DNA of 64,000 bases from Halomonas sp. BDJS001. GTDB lineage: Bacteria; Pseudomonadota; Gammaproteobacteria; Pseudomonadales; Halomonadaceae. The translations under genes were made by a program, and so were the position numbers. The stretch's first letter is position 1. Each line of letters begins with the position of its first letter. The DNA lies in NCBI RefSeq assembly GCF_026104355.1, contig NZ_CP110535.1, positions 2,604,001-2,668,000 of the forward strand, in the 5' to 3' direction. The notes below the pieces were generated by a model. The model made no database searches. It was not told the DNA's origin and saw only the letters and a list, made by a program, of their open reading frames with translations. This document shows, piece after piece, positions 8,889-17,435 of the stretch.

Positions 8889-9956
8889 ATGACCGAGACC
8901 CCCTCTTCTTCGGCTACTCCTTCCCTCAGCTACAAGGACGCAGGCGTCGATATTGATGCCGGTAACGCCTTAGTTGACCGCATTAAACACGTTGCCAAAC
9001 GCACTACGCGCCCGGAAGTCATGGGCGGACTTGGCGGTTTCGGCGCGCTATGCGAGATCCCCGCAGGCTATCGGCAGCCCGTGCTTGTCTCGGGTACCGA
9101 TGGCGTCGGCACCAAGCTGCGTCTGGCAATGGATCTTGGCAAACACGACACCATTGGCATTGATTTGGTCGCCATGTGTGTCAATGACCTCATCGTGGCC
9201 GGCGCGGAGCCGCTACTGTTTCTTGACTACTATGCCACGGGTAAGCTCGATGTGGATATTGCTGCTGACGTGGTCACCGGCATTGGCGCTGGTTGCGAAC
9301 TGGCTGGCTGTGCCCTGGTAGGCGGAGAAACCGCCGAAATGCCGGGCATGTACGAAGGCAGCGACTACGATTTAGCGGGTTTTTGCGTAGGAGTGGTCGA
9401 GAAAGCGGACATTTTAGATGGCAGCAAAGTGGCCGAAGGCGATGTTATCTTGGGGCTTGCTTCCTCCGGGCCGCACTCAAACGGTTACTCGCTGATTCGT
9501 AAAATACTCGAGGTCAGCGACGCGTCGTTAGAGACTAACATCGACGGAAAAACCCTCGGCGATGCGCTGATGGCACCTACGCGCATCTACGTTAAATCAC
9601 TGCTCTCCTTAATGCGCGGCAGCGAAATTGCCGTGCACGCATTATCGCACATCACCGGCGGCGGCTTGTTGGAAAACATTCCCCGCGTGCTGCCCGACAG
9701 CCTCGCTGCGCATATCGATATTGCCAGCTGGCAGCGCCCCGCGGTGTTTGATTGGCTGCAGGCCAACGGCAACGTGAATGAAACTGAAATGCACCGCGTG
9801 CTCAATTGCGGTATTGGCATGGTCGTTGTAGTGCCGCAACATCAGGCAGAGCAGGCGGTGGCTCATCTGCAAGCCGAGGGCGAGTCCGTTTATCGCCTGG
9901 GCCAGATCGTTGTGCGCCAAGGGGACGCCGTTATTCTGGAGAACCTCTCGGCATGA
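8889..9956 (+). CDS. purM: Phosphoribosylformylglycinamidine cyclo-ligase (AIR synthetase)
   Basis: Fifth step of purine synthesis: ATP-dependent closure of FGAM to AIR. The 355-residue product shows the family blocks [64 protein letters not shown] and [13 protein letters not shown]. The ATG at 8889 is chosen because it lies just before the conserved N-terminus and after CAGGAT. Its last 4 bases overlap purN. Confidence 0.96.
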   Translation: MTETPSSSATPSLSYKDAGVDIDAGNALVDRIKHVAKRTTRPEVMGGLGGFGALCEIPAGYRQPVLVSGTDGVGTKLRLAMDLGKHDTIGIDLVAMCVNDLIVAGAEPLLFLDYYATGKLDVDIAADVVTGIGAGCELAGCALVGGETAEMPGMYEGSDYDLAGFCVGVVEKADILDGSKVAEGDVILGLASSGPHSNGYSLIRKILEVSDASLETNIDGKTLGDALMAPTRIYVKSLLSLMRGSEIAVHALSHITGGGLLENIPRVLPDSLAAHIDIASWQRPAVFDWLQANGNVNETEMHRVLNCGIGMVVVVPQHQAEQAVAHLQAEGESVYRLGQIVVRQGDAVILENLSA

Positions 9957-10720
9957 CCAATACGGACTACCAGAGCGATACCATTAAAGACGTCACGCCG
10001 GAGCCCCTCGGTGCGCGCCGCATTGTGGTACTTATCTCAGGCAGTGGCAGCAATCTGCAGGCGCTGATTGATGCTCAGTCCCACGACCGTTTAGGTGGTG
10101 GTGAGATTGTCGCGGTGATTTCCAATATCGCTGACGCTTATGGTTTGAAACGCGCTCATGAAGCAGGCATTGAAGCGGTTGCGCTACCCCACCGGGAATA
10201 CGATAGCCGCGAAGCCTATGATGGCGCCTTGATCAAAGTCATTGAGCGCCACGAGCCGGATCTGATTGTACTGGCAGGCTTTATGCGCATTTTGACGCCT
10301 CGCTTTGTGCAGCGTTTCCTGGGCCGAATGCTGAATATCCACCCTTCGCTGTTGCCAGCTTACCAAGGGCTCAACACTCACGCCCGTGCGCTGGCAGACG
10401 GGGTTGCCAGCCATGGTTGTAGCGTTCACTTTGTGACCGAAGAGCTGGACGGTGGCCCGGTGGTACTGCAAGCGGAACTGCTGGTGACCAGTGACGACAC
10501 CGCGGAAACGCTGCAAGAGAAGGTTCGCGCCCGGGAACATCTGATCTATCCGATCGCGGTGCAGTGGTTTTTGGAAGGTCGGCTGCAGTTCAGCGCCGAA
10601 GGTGCCAAGATGGATGGCCATCTACTGCCGGAACACGGCATGCGGCTCTCCCACGCCGACGCAGCGGAAGAGCTTGATGAAGACCTTGATGAAAAGCTCG
10701 ACGAAGAGTCTCAGGGCTAG
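9953..10720 (+). CDS. purN: Phosphoribosylglycinamide formyltransferase
   Basis: Third step of purine synthesis: 10-formyl-THF-dependent formylation of GAR. Motifs: [34 protein letters not shown] (catalytic His and Asn region) and [15 protein letters not shown]. The ATGA overlap with purM shows coupling. At 255 residues it is longer than the roughly 212-residue E. coli enzyme: it has about 20 extra N-terminal residues and an acidic tail ([15 protein letters not shown]) of the kind common in halophiles. Confidence 0.95.
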   Translation: MTNTDYQSDTIKDVTPEPLGARRIVVLISGSGSNLQALIDAQSHDRLGGGEIVAVISNIADAYGLKRAHEAGIEAVALPHREYDSREAYDGALIKVIERHEPDLIVLAGFMRILTPRFVQRFLGRMLNIHPSLLPAYQGLNTHARALADGVASHGCSVHFVTEELDGGPVVLQAELLVTSDDTAETLQEKVRAREHLIYPIAVQWFLEGRLQFSAEGAKMDGHLLPEHGMRLSHADAAEELDEDLDEKLDEESQG

Positions 10721-10746
10721 ACTGGTATCATCACCATAAGCATTAA

Positions 10747-10779
10747 AAAGCGCCTTACGGTTTTGCCTTAAGGCGCTTT
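10747..10779. terminator. Bidirectional terminator between purN and dcd
   Basis: AAAGCGCCTTA (10747-10757) pairs with TAAGGCGCTTT (10769-10779) between the convergent purN and dcd genes. Confidence 0.8.
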
Positions 10780-10802
10780 CTCGTAGCAGTGCATTGCGTA
10801 AA

Positions 10803-11369
10803 CTAGGTACGCGGCAAGGTCACACCACGCTGCCCCATATACTTCCCGCCGCGGTCTTTATACGACGTTTCGCACACCTCATCAGACTCTAAGAACAGCA
10901 TCTGCGCGACGCCCTCATGGGCATAGATTTTCGCTGGCAGATTGGTAGTGTTAGAGAATTCCAAGGTAACGTGGCCTTCCCATTCGGGCTCCAGCGGCGT
11001 CACGTTAACGATAATGCCACAGCGCGCATAGGTGGATTTACCCAGGCAAATCGTAAGCACGTTACGGGGAATACGGAAGTACTCCACCGTGCGCGCCAGC
11101 GCGAATGAGTTGGGCGGAATAATGCACACGTCGCCTTTAATATCGACAAAGCTTTTTGCGTCGAACGCCTTGGGATCAACGATCGCTGAGTGAATATTAG
11201 TGAAGACTTTGAATTCATCTGAGCAGCGCACGTCATAGCCATAGCTAGACGTGCCGTAGGAGATCACCCGCTGGTCATTCACATAGCGCACTTGCTCGGC
11301 TTCAAACGGCTCGATCATCGCGTCGCTTTTGGCCATGCGACGAATCCAATTATCAGATTTGATACTCAT
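10803..11369 (-). CDS. dcd: dCTP deaminase
   Basis: Converts dCTP to dUTP for thymidylate synthesis. The 188-residue protein matches the family length and carries [48 protein letters not shown] (catalytic Glu region) and the C-terminal [14 protein letters not shown] lid. It begins 11 bases after the apbC stop, so the two are probably one leftward transcript. Confidence 0.96.
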   Translation of the reverse strand: MSIKSDNWIRRMAKSDAMIEPFEAEQVRYVNDQRVISYGTSSYGYDVRCSDEFKVFTNIHSAIVDPKAFDAKSFVDIKGDVCIIPPNSFALARTVEYFRIPRNVLTICLGKSTYARCGIIVNVTPLEPEWEGHVTLEFSNTTNLPAKIYAHEGVAQMLFLESDEVCETSYKDRGGKYMGQRGVTLPRT

Positions 11370-11380
11370 TTATTTCGTTA

Positions 11381-12181
11381 TCACTCACTAAAGGAAATAG
11401 TTGGGCCGTCGCCTTGGTTCACGCTCACCGCCTCAGCGACTTTTTGGGCAATAGCCGCAAAGGTTTGGCTCACCGAGCCTTCAGGTTCAGACACTACGCT
11501 TGGGCGTCCCGAATCCGTTAACTCTCGGATGGAGAGCGTCAGCGGCAGTCGCCCAAGCACTTGGGTCTCGTACTCTTCGGCAATGCTGTCGCCTCCGCCG
11601 GTACCAAAAATAGCCGCCTCATGACCGCAATTTTCGCAGTGGTATAGGCTCATATTCTCCACCACGCCAAGCACCGGCACATTAACCTTACGGAACATTT
11701 CGATCCCTTTACGGGCATCTAACAGCGCAATGTCCTGTGGGGTGGTCACAATCACCGCGCCAGCGACCGGTACTTTCTGGGCCAGGGTCAGCTGGATATC
11801 ACCGGTACCTGGGGGCATGTCGATCAACAGAAAATCGAGATTGTCCCACTGGGTTTGCGTCAGCATCTGCTGGAAGGCGCCCACCACCATTGGCCCGCGC
11901 CACACCATCGGCTCGCGGGTATTGACCATAAACGCCATCGACATGGCCTGAATGCCATGGGCCTGGAGCGGCAGGAATCGGTCATTACTGGCCGCCTGGG
12001 GGCGCGTGCCCTCTTTAACACCAAGCATCTGTGCCTGACTGGGCCCGTAGATATCCGCATCCAGGACGCCTACTCGATAGCCCTGTGCTGATAGCGCTAA
12101 TGCCAGGTTCACGGTGACGGTGGATTTTCCCACGCCCCCCTTACCCGATGCCACTGCAATAATATGCTTAACCCCATCCAT
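11381..12181 (-). CDS. apbC: Iron-sulfur cluster carrier ApbC/Mrp
   Basis: P-loop ATPase that carries and transfers 4Fe-4S clusters. Motifs: deviant Walker A ASGKGGVGKSTVTVN, DADIYGPSQ, IDMPPGTGDIQL and the cluster-binding CENC near residue 195. At 266 residues it begins at the P-loop domain and lacks the N-terminal MIP18/DUF59-like domain of E. coli Mrp (369 residues); no such domain is encoded just upstream. Start ATG at 12181. Confidence 0.93.
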   Translation of the reverse strand: MDGVKHIIAVASGKGGVGKSTVTVNLALALSAQGYRVGVLDADIYGPSQAQMLGVKEGTRPQAASNDRFLPLQAHGIQAMSMAFMVNTREPMVWRGPMVVGAFQQMLTQTQWDNLDFLLIDMPPGTGDIQLTLAQKVPVAGAVIVTTPQDIALLDARKGIEMFRKVNVPVLGVVENMSLYHCENCGHEAAIFGTGGGDSIAEEYETQVLGRLPLTLSIRELTDSGRPSVVSEPEGSVSQTFAAIAQKVAEAVSVNQGDGPTISFSE

Positions 12182-12273
12182 TCAATGGCACTCCTCGTTT
12201 AGGCATTTACTTTCTGAAATTAACGTTGAGTGAATGATACGCTTCACAGTCCCAATCATAAACCTACAACAAG

Positions 12274-12305
12274 AGGGCGGATGCCGGTTTTCCGACATCC
12301 GCCCT
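12274..12305 (-). terminator. Hairpin downstream of the coiled-coil protein gene
   Basis: AGGGCGGATG (12274-12283) pairs with CATCCGCCCT (12296-12305), with further pairing inside. The T-run on the minus strand is poor (CTTGTTG), so termination may be weak. Confidence 0.55.
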
Positions 12306-12355
12306 TAGGTTACTGGCGCGAAAGGTGCATAACCGCCCTACTTTCTAGCCTCTTA

Positions 12356-13552
12356 TTAACCAGCGTTTTGCTGAGACTCTTCACTGCCGCCATCGCTATC
12401 ATTGGCGCTCTCACTGGAAGAGCTCTCCTCTGACGAGCTATCCGAAGAGCTATCTGAAGAGCTTCCCTCTGAAGTTCCTTCTTCAGCAGGACTGCTTTGT
12501 GAAGATGATGTAGCCTCACCTGCCGACTCTTCTGCATCGGCCAAGCGGCTGTCTAACGTCGACAGCTCATCGCGCCATTCGCTTAACTGGCTCTCCAAAC
12601 GCTCCAGCTGATTCTCACGCTGCTCGATATCACTCTCGACGCTTGCCACCTCTTCACGCCCCAGATCCAGAGCGACCATTACGTCATCCAACTCACCGCG
12701 CACCTGGCTTAGACTCTGCTCTTCCTCTTCGCGTAGCGCCGTTAGCGAATCAACATCACCTTGCAGCTCATCGCGCTCGCTAGTGAGTGAGTCACGCTCA
12801 TTCCTCAGCTCATCAAGCTCGCTCTGGGCAGCCGAAATTTCTTCTTCCAAGCCACTTAGCTCTTCATTAGACTGGCTAATCTGCTCCTCGAGTGCGGAGA
12901 GTTCCTCTTCCGTGTTGCCCAGCTCTTCAACCGCTTGCTGACGCTGCTGCTCCGCTTCCTGACGGGCGGACTCAGCCTCCTGACGGGCTTCTTCAGCGCT
13001 AGAACGCGCCTCCTCTACTTGCTGAAGGGCGCTCTCCGCCTCATCCCGGGTGCTCATGATCTCTTCGCGCTCTTCACGCAGCGCGCTCATCTCACTTTCA
13101 GCGGTTGCTACCTGCTCATTAAGGGTGGCAATTTCTTCTTCCAGCGCATCCCGTTCGGATTCAAGTTCTTCTAAACGCGACTCTACATCGCCGACGTTGC
13201 CTTGAGCACTTTCAAGCGAAGAGCGGGCTTCTTCCTGCTGCGTTTCCAGGGATGCCATCTCCTCCTGCAGCGCGGTTAAATTGGTTTCAGCTTGCTCAAT
13301 CTCGCTGATGCGCTGGCTCAATTGGTTATTTTCTTGCTCAGCACTGGCGAGCTGCTCTTCAAGACTATCAACGCGATCCTGGCGGGAGCTTGCATTGGAC
13401 TGGGCCATAATCGCCCAGATAACCGCAATGGCGGCGATACCGGCAATGGCTTTTACCCGGTTATCCTGAAATAGGGTTTTCATATCCGACTTTTTAGCCG
13501 GCTCTGGCTTGTGGACTGGTGACTGGTGATCCGAGTGGTTTGCTTCCGACAT
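12356..13552 (-). CDS. Single-pass membrane protein with long coiled coil
   Basis: A 398-residue protein not recognised as a named family. Residues 1-32 are hydrophilic and probably cytosolic; about 33-50 form one membrane helix (VKAIAGIAAIAVIWAIMA). Residues 55-340 are a nearly continuous Glu/Gln/Arg/Ser heptad coiled coil with the repeat EEARQEAESARQEAEQQRQQ. The last 55 residues are a Ser/Glu/Asp-rich low-complexity tail. Orientation suggests a periplasmic coiled coil, perhaps an envelope spacer or scaffold. Its own promoter region is the 187-base gap before cobA. Confidence 0.75.
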   Translation of the reverse strand: MSEANHSDHQSPVHKPEPAKKSDMKTLFQDNRVKAIAGIAAIAVIWAIMAQSNASSRQDRVDSLEEQLASAEQENNQLSQRISEIEQAETNLTALQEEMASLETQQEEARSSLESAQGNVGDVESRLEELESERDALEEEIATLNEQVATAESEMSALREEREEIMSTRDEAESALQQVEEARSSAEEARQEAESARQEAEQQRQQAVEELGNTEEELSALEEQISQSNEELSGLEEEISAAQSELDELRNERDSLTSERDELQGDVDSLTALREEEEQSLSQVRGELDDVMVALDLGREEVASVESDIEQRENQLERLESQLSEWRDELSTLDSRLADAEESAGEATSSSQSSPAEEGTSEGSSSDSSSDSSSEESSSSESANDSDGGSEESQQNAG

Positions 13553-13739
13553 TATGCTTTCCTCTATGGTCTAAGCTAACGTTTGTCCAAGCTAACGGTC
13601 ATCAAGTAAGTGGTTAATGCGCTAACCTTGGATGATCTCCACCTTCAGCATACACAGCTCGCTGTATCTAGCCAGTATGTTTGCAAATTCGTGTATAAAT
13701 GTTGCCGTAACGTTACCACAAGCCATAATGTTTATTACT

Positions 13740-14561
13740 TTAGGTAGAAGGCGGGTGCTTTCCCTCATGGAAGCCTGAAGCCCCCCCATTATGCGCATTA
13801 AACCAATCCAGTGTGGTATGCAGTGATACAACGCTACCCACTATTAGCAGCGTAGGCGGTTTAATGTAGCCCGCCAAGAAAGTAGCAGGCAGTGCAGACA
13901 GCGTACCTACATGGGTAAGCTGTTGGCGGGTCGTCCCCTGCTCAATTAACGCCAGCGGCGTATCTGGCGCTAAACCGTGCTTCATCAGCGCTTGGCTAAT
14001 CACCTCCACGCTGCCTAAGCCCATATAAAACACCAAGGTTTGCCCGGGCCTCGCTAGCGCATCCCAGTCAAGTTCACACTCACCCTGCTGCAAATGCCCG
14101 GTGACAAAACGCACCGACTGGGCGTGATCGCGATGCGTTAAGGGAATTCCTGCATACGCGGCGCAGCCTGAGGCTGCGGTCACCCCTGGAATCACTTCCA
14201 CGCTCACTTGCGCCGCCACCAACGCCTCAAGCTCTTCTCCACCACGGCCAAAAATAAACGGATCACCGCCTTTCAAGCGCACGACGCGCTTACCCTGATG
14301 AGCCCACTTCACAAGCGCTTGATTAATGCCCTCTTGGGGGACGCTGTGCAGCGAGCGTGCTTTACCCACATAAAATCGCTGCGCCTCGCTGGGTATAAAG
14401 GCGATAATTTCATCGCTAACCAAGCGGTCGTAAAGCACCACTTCAGCGGACTGAAGGCGTTTATACGCTTTTAGCGTTAACAACTCCGGATCGCCAGGAC
14501 CCGCGCCCACTAGACTTACCAAGCCGTATGGCTGAGACGTTTGCTCTCGTCCTGCTTCCAA
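13740..14561 (-). CDS. cobA: Uroporphyrinogen-III C-methyltransferase
   Basis: SAM-dependent double methylation of uroporphyrinogen III to precorrin-2, the branch to siroheme and cobalamin. The 273-residue product has VGAGPGDPELLTLKA, VVLYDRLVS, RLKGGDPFIFGRGGEE, PGVTAASGCAAYAGIPLTHR and VFYMGLG. It is the stand-alone methylase, not the CysG fusion. The start is a TTG at 14561 preceded by GAGGTGG; no better ATG lies ahead of the conserved N-terminus. Upstream is an AT-rich divergent promoter region. Confidence 0.93.
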   Translation of the reverse strand: MEAGREQTSQPYGLVSLVGAGPGDPELLTLKAYKRLQSAEVVLYDRLVSDEIIAFIPSEAQRFYVGKARSLHSVPQEGINQALVKWAHQGKRVVRLKGGDPFIFGRGGEELEALVAAQVSVEVIPGVTAASGCAAYAGIPLTHRDHAQSVRFVTGHLQQGECELDWDALARPGQTLVFYMGLGSVEVISQALMKHGLAPDTPLALIEQGTTRQQLTHVGTLSALPATFLAGYIKPPTLLIVGSVVSLHTTLDWFNAHNGGASGFHEGKHPPST

Positions 14562-14683
14562 GAATCCACCTCAGGAATAAAAAAGATTTTTGATATGCAA
14601 AAAAGTAATTAATTTTACCACTAAATACCAATAACGCCTTGTCTATTGCTTAGAATACAATCGAATATATATAAAAAAAGAAC

Positions 14684-14708
14684 ATCTATATTCTAAAACA
14701 ATATAGAT
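14684..14708 (+). promoter_or_regulatory. 9-bp perfect dyad upstream of the diguanylate cyclase
   Basis: ATCTATATT-N7-AATATAGAT lies in an AT-rich 240-base divergent region, 98 bases upstream of the GGDEF gene and 123 bases from cobA. Length and symmetry suggest a repressor or activator site; regulator unknown. Confidence 0.5.
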
Positions 14709-14805
14709 AAGCTCATTTTGTCTGCAATGGCTTACATCCTGATTACGTATTTAGGGCTAATCTTCACGATCGAATTTAAATTGGCACATGTTTGGAGATT
14801 CACGC

Positions 14806-15708
14806 ATGCCCGTGAATGATATAGACGCACCCGAGCAAGTCAGTGCAGACCACCTTGTACCCCACATACCCGGCGTTATCTTTCAGTTTCACCGTGCGCG
14901 CAATGGTCATATGCGGTTTCCCTATTTAGAGGGCGGTGGCGTGGCTCTAAAACATATTGACCGGGAGCTGCTTGCCGAAAATGCGGGCCAGTTGGTTGAG
15001 CAACTAACTGGCAACGACCACCCCAAAATAATGTCCGCGATAGAGCGCTCAGCGCGCTGGATGCTGCCTCTCACTACACGATTTCGGCTTCCGTTTCCAA
15101 AAGAAAAACCCCACTGGATTGCGGTTAGCGCCAAACCCACGCCCGTTGACGATGGCGTGCAGTGGAACGGCATAATGATGGACATCAGCGACCAAGTCGG
15201 CGAAGAGCAACGGCTTCGCAAGTTATGCGATACCGACCCCCTGACGCAACTGCCCAATCGGCGCAAACTGATGATGCACTTGACCCATGTTGCTTCGCTT
15301 AGTACCCGCCACGGTACACCGCTGTCCATCATGATGATCGATATTGATCACTTTAAACGTCTGAACGACCGCTGGGGCCACCTGCATGGGGATGACGTGC
15401 TTAAACAGTTAGCAACCCATACCCAGTCACTACTGCGCTGTGAAGATATGGTGGCTCGGCTGGGAGGAGAAGAGTTCATGGTCGTGCTGCCGCTCACGCC
15501 GCTGCAGCAATGCCATGCACTTGCCGATCGCTTACGCCAAGCCATCAGTGTGCGCGACTTCGGCATGGGGCCAGGCCAGGTGACGCTAAGTATTGGGGTG
15601 GCCGAATATCGCTGCGGCGAACCCCTAACGAGCCTGATCGAGCGGGCCGACCAAGCGCTGTATAGCGCCAAAGACGTTGGTCGCGACTGCGTTTGCCATC
15701 TACGCTAA
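14806..15708 (+). CDS. Diguanylate cyclase with N-terminal PAS-like sensor
   Basis: Makes cyclic di-GMP from two GTP. Residues about 20-130 form a PAS/PAC-like domain ending WNGIMMDISDQVGEEQ; residues about 140-300 are a GGDEF domain with the active-site motif GGEEF. An RxxD inhibitory site (RCED) sits five residues upstream of GGEEF, so product inhibition is likely. No membrane segment. The ATG at 14806 has GGAGA at 7-base spacing and is preferred over the ATG at 14788. Downstream phhB follows after 30 bases, possibly in the same transcript. Confidence 0.9.
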   Translation: MPVNDIDAPEQVSADHLVPHIPGVIFQFHRARNGHMRFPYLEGGGVALKHIDRELLAENAGQLVEQLTGNDHPKIMSAIERSARWMLPLTTRFRLPFPKEKPHWIAVSAKPTPVDDGVQWNGIMMDISDQVGEEQRLRKLCDTDPLTQLPNRRKLMMHLTHVASLSTRHGTPLSIMMIDIDHFKRLNDRWGHLHGDDVLKQLATHTQSLLRCEDMVARLGGEEFMVVLPLTPLQQCHALADRLRQAISVRDFGMGPGQVTLSIGVAEYRCGEPLTSLIERADQALYSAKDVGRDCVCHLR

Positions 15709-15738
15709 AGGGAAATCCCCAAGCACAGGAGCCAAACG

Positions 15739-16077
15739 ATGACCACGCTAGCCAACGCTATTTGTGAACCGTGTAGCAAAGATGCTCAGCCGCTAAGCAA
15801 AGATGAAGCCCAAGAGCGGCTAAAAAGCCTCAGCCAGTGGCAGATTGTCGAGCACGATGGCATCATGAAGCTGTCACGAAGTTTTAAATTCCGTGACTTT
15901 GCCAGCGCGTTGGCGTTTACCCAAAGCGTTGGCGAGATTGCCGAGCAGGCTGGCCATCACCCCGTTATCGTGACTGAGTGGGGCAAAGCCACCGTCACGT
16001 GGTGGTCTCATGCTATTAAAGGCCTGCATCTTAATGACTTCATTCTTGCCGCCAGAACCGACGAGGTAGCCGAATAA
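15739..16077 (+). CDS. phhB: Pterin-4a-carbinolamine dehydratase
   Basis: Recycles the pterin cofactor of phenylalanine hydroxylase by dehydrating 4a-hydroxytetrahydropterin. The 112-residue protein contains the active-site block AEQAGHHPVIVTEW, the WWSHAIKGLHLND segment and the family length. CAGGAG precedes the ATG. The next gene starts directly after its stop. No phenylalanine hydroxylase gene (phhA) is adjacent, although the downstream aminotransferase matches the usual phhB-phhC order. Confidence 0.93.
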   Translation: MTTLANAICEPCSKDAQPLSKDEAQERLKSLSQWQIVEHDGIMKLSRSFKFRDFASALAFTQSVGEIAEQAGHHPVIVTEWGKATVTWWSHAIKGLHLNDFILAARTDEVAE

Positions 16078-17268
16078 ATGTTTGAGCATATTGAGCGAGT
16101 CCCAGGAGACGCCATTCTCGGGCTGATCGAAGCTTTCAAAAAAGATACCAATCCGCAAAAAGTGGATCTAGGTGTTGGTGTTTACCGCGATACCCAAGGC
16201 AATACGCCGGTAATGCGCGCCGTTAAGGAAGCAGAAGCTCGCCTGCTCAAGAATGAAACGACGAAAACCTATATCGGTTCTCACGGTGCCCCCAGCTATG
16301 GGGAAGTAGTCCTTCCAATGGTGTTTGGCGCTGAGTCACCGGTACTAAAAGCCAACCGTGCCAGCGCCACCCAGTCGCCTGGCGGCACCGGTGCCCTGCG
16401 TTTAGCAGCTGACTTCATCGCTTCACAACTACCGGGCAAAGGTATCTGGGTAAGCGACCCAACCTGGCCCAACCACCACGGTATTTTTACCGCGGCGGGT
16501 ATTGCACTGCATAAATACCCCTATGTAGACCCCGACAACCGTCTCGATTTTGACGGTATGCGGACAGCGCTGAAAAGCATTCCAGAAGGCGATGTGGTGG
16601 TACTCCATGCCTGCTGCCACAACCCGACCGGGTTTGACCTTTCCCACGCCCAGTGGCAGGAAGTGCTGGAAATTGTCCGTGAACGCAAGCTACTGCCGTT
16701 GATCGACTTTGCCTATCAGGGCTTTGGCGAAGGCCTGGATGAGGACGCTTACGGCGTTCGCCTGCTGGCAGAAAACCTCGACGAAGCGATCATCACCAGT
16801 TCCTGCTCCAAGAACTTCGGTATTTATTGCGAGCGTACCGGTTGTTTAATCATGGTGGCAAAAGACAGCGAGCAGATGGATAACATTCGCTCACAGGTCG
16901 CGATCGTTGCCCGGGAAAACTACTCCAACCCGCCTGCTCACGGTGGCGCTATCGTCAGCGAGATTCTCCATGACCCAGAGCTGACTGCGCTATGGCGCGA
17001 AGAGCTCACCGAAATGCGCGACCGTATTAACACCCTGCGTCGCGACTTCGTTGAAGCCCTGAAGCCCTACGGGCTGGATGAAAAATACGCCTGCGTAGCA
17101 GAGCAGCGGGGCATGTTCTCCTACACCGGCTTAACGCCGGAACAGGTGGATCGCCTACGCGATGAGTTTGGCATCTACATGGTGCGCTCAGGCCGCGCCA
17201 ACGTAGCAGGCTTCTCCCAGGAGAACCTGCCCTACCTGGCCAAAGCAATCGCTGCTGTCAACGACTAG
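16078..17268 (+). CDS. phhC: Aromatic/aspartate aminotransferase (class I)
   Basis: PLP-dependent aminotransferase of the AspC/TyrB group, 396 residues. It has the PLP Schiff-base lysine K245 (SCSKNFGIY), D210 (PLIDFAYQGFG), the CCHNPTGFDL loop and the substrate-binding arginine near RSGRANVAG. Its position directly after phhB, with the ATG abutting the phhB stop, suggests tyrosine/phenylalanine transamination as in the Pseudomonas phh operon; aspartate use is also likely. Confidence 0.9.
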   Translation: MFEHIERVPGDAILGLIEAFKKDTNPQKVDLGVGVYRDTQGNTPVMRAVKEAEARLLKNETTKTYIGSHGAPSYGEVVLPMVFGAESPVLKANRASATQSPGGTGALRLAADFIASQLPGKGIWVSDPTWPNHHGIFTAAGIALHKYPYVDPDNRLDFDGMRTALKSIPEGDVVVLHACCHNPTGFDLSHAQWQEVLEIVRERKLLPLIDFAYQGFGEGLDEDAYGVRLLAENLDEAIITSSCSKNFGIYCERTGCLIMVAKDSEQMDNIRSQVAIVARENYSNPPAHGGAIVSEILHDPELTALWREELTEMRDRINTLRRDFVEALKPYGLDEKYACVAEQRGMFSYTGLTPEQVDRLRDEFGIYMVRSGRANVAGFSQENLPYLAKAIAAVND

Positions 17269-17302
17269 GTAGCATCCCAGCGCTTAACAAGTACTACCGC
17301 AC

Positions 17303-17331
17303 AAAAACGCCAGGTCTTCCTGGGCGTTTTT
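17303..17331 (+). terminator. Terminator after phhC
   Basis: AAAAACGCC..AGG pairs with CCT..GGCGTTTTT around a TCTT loop (one bulged G), followed by T-rich sequence. Confidence 0.82.
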
Positions 17332-17435
17332 GTGTGCTGAACGTTTTTGCGTACCGGGCGCTTGACCGATCAGTCAACCCTTCGGCACACTCAGCATTGC
17401 CTTGTATACAACACACCATAATCAAGAGGCCTATC

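Noticed and set aside
13622..13831. Leftward frame near the cobA 3' end
   Set aside because: Overlaps cobA out of frame, with no conserved features or ribosome site.
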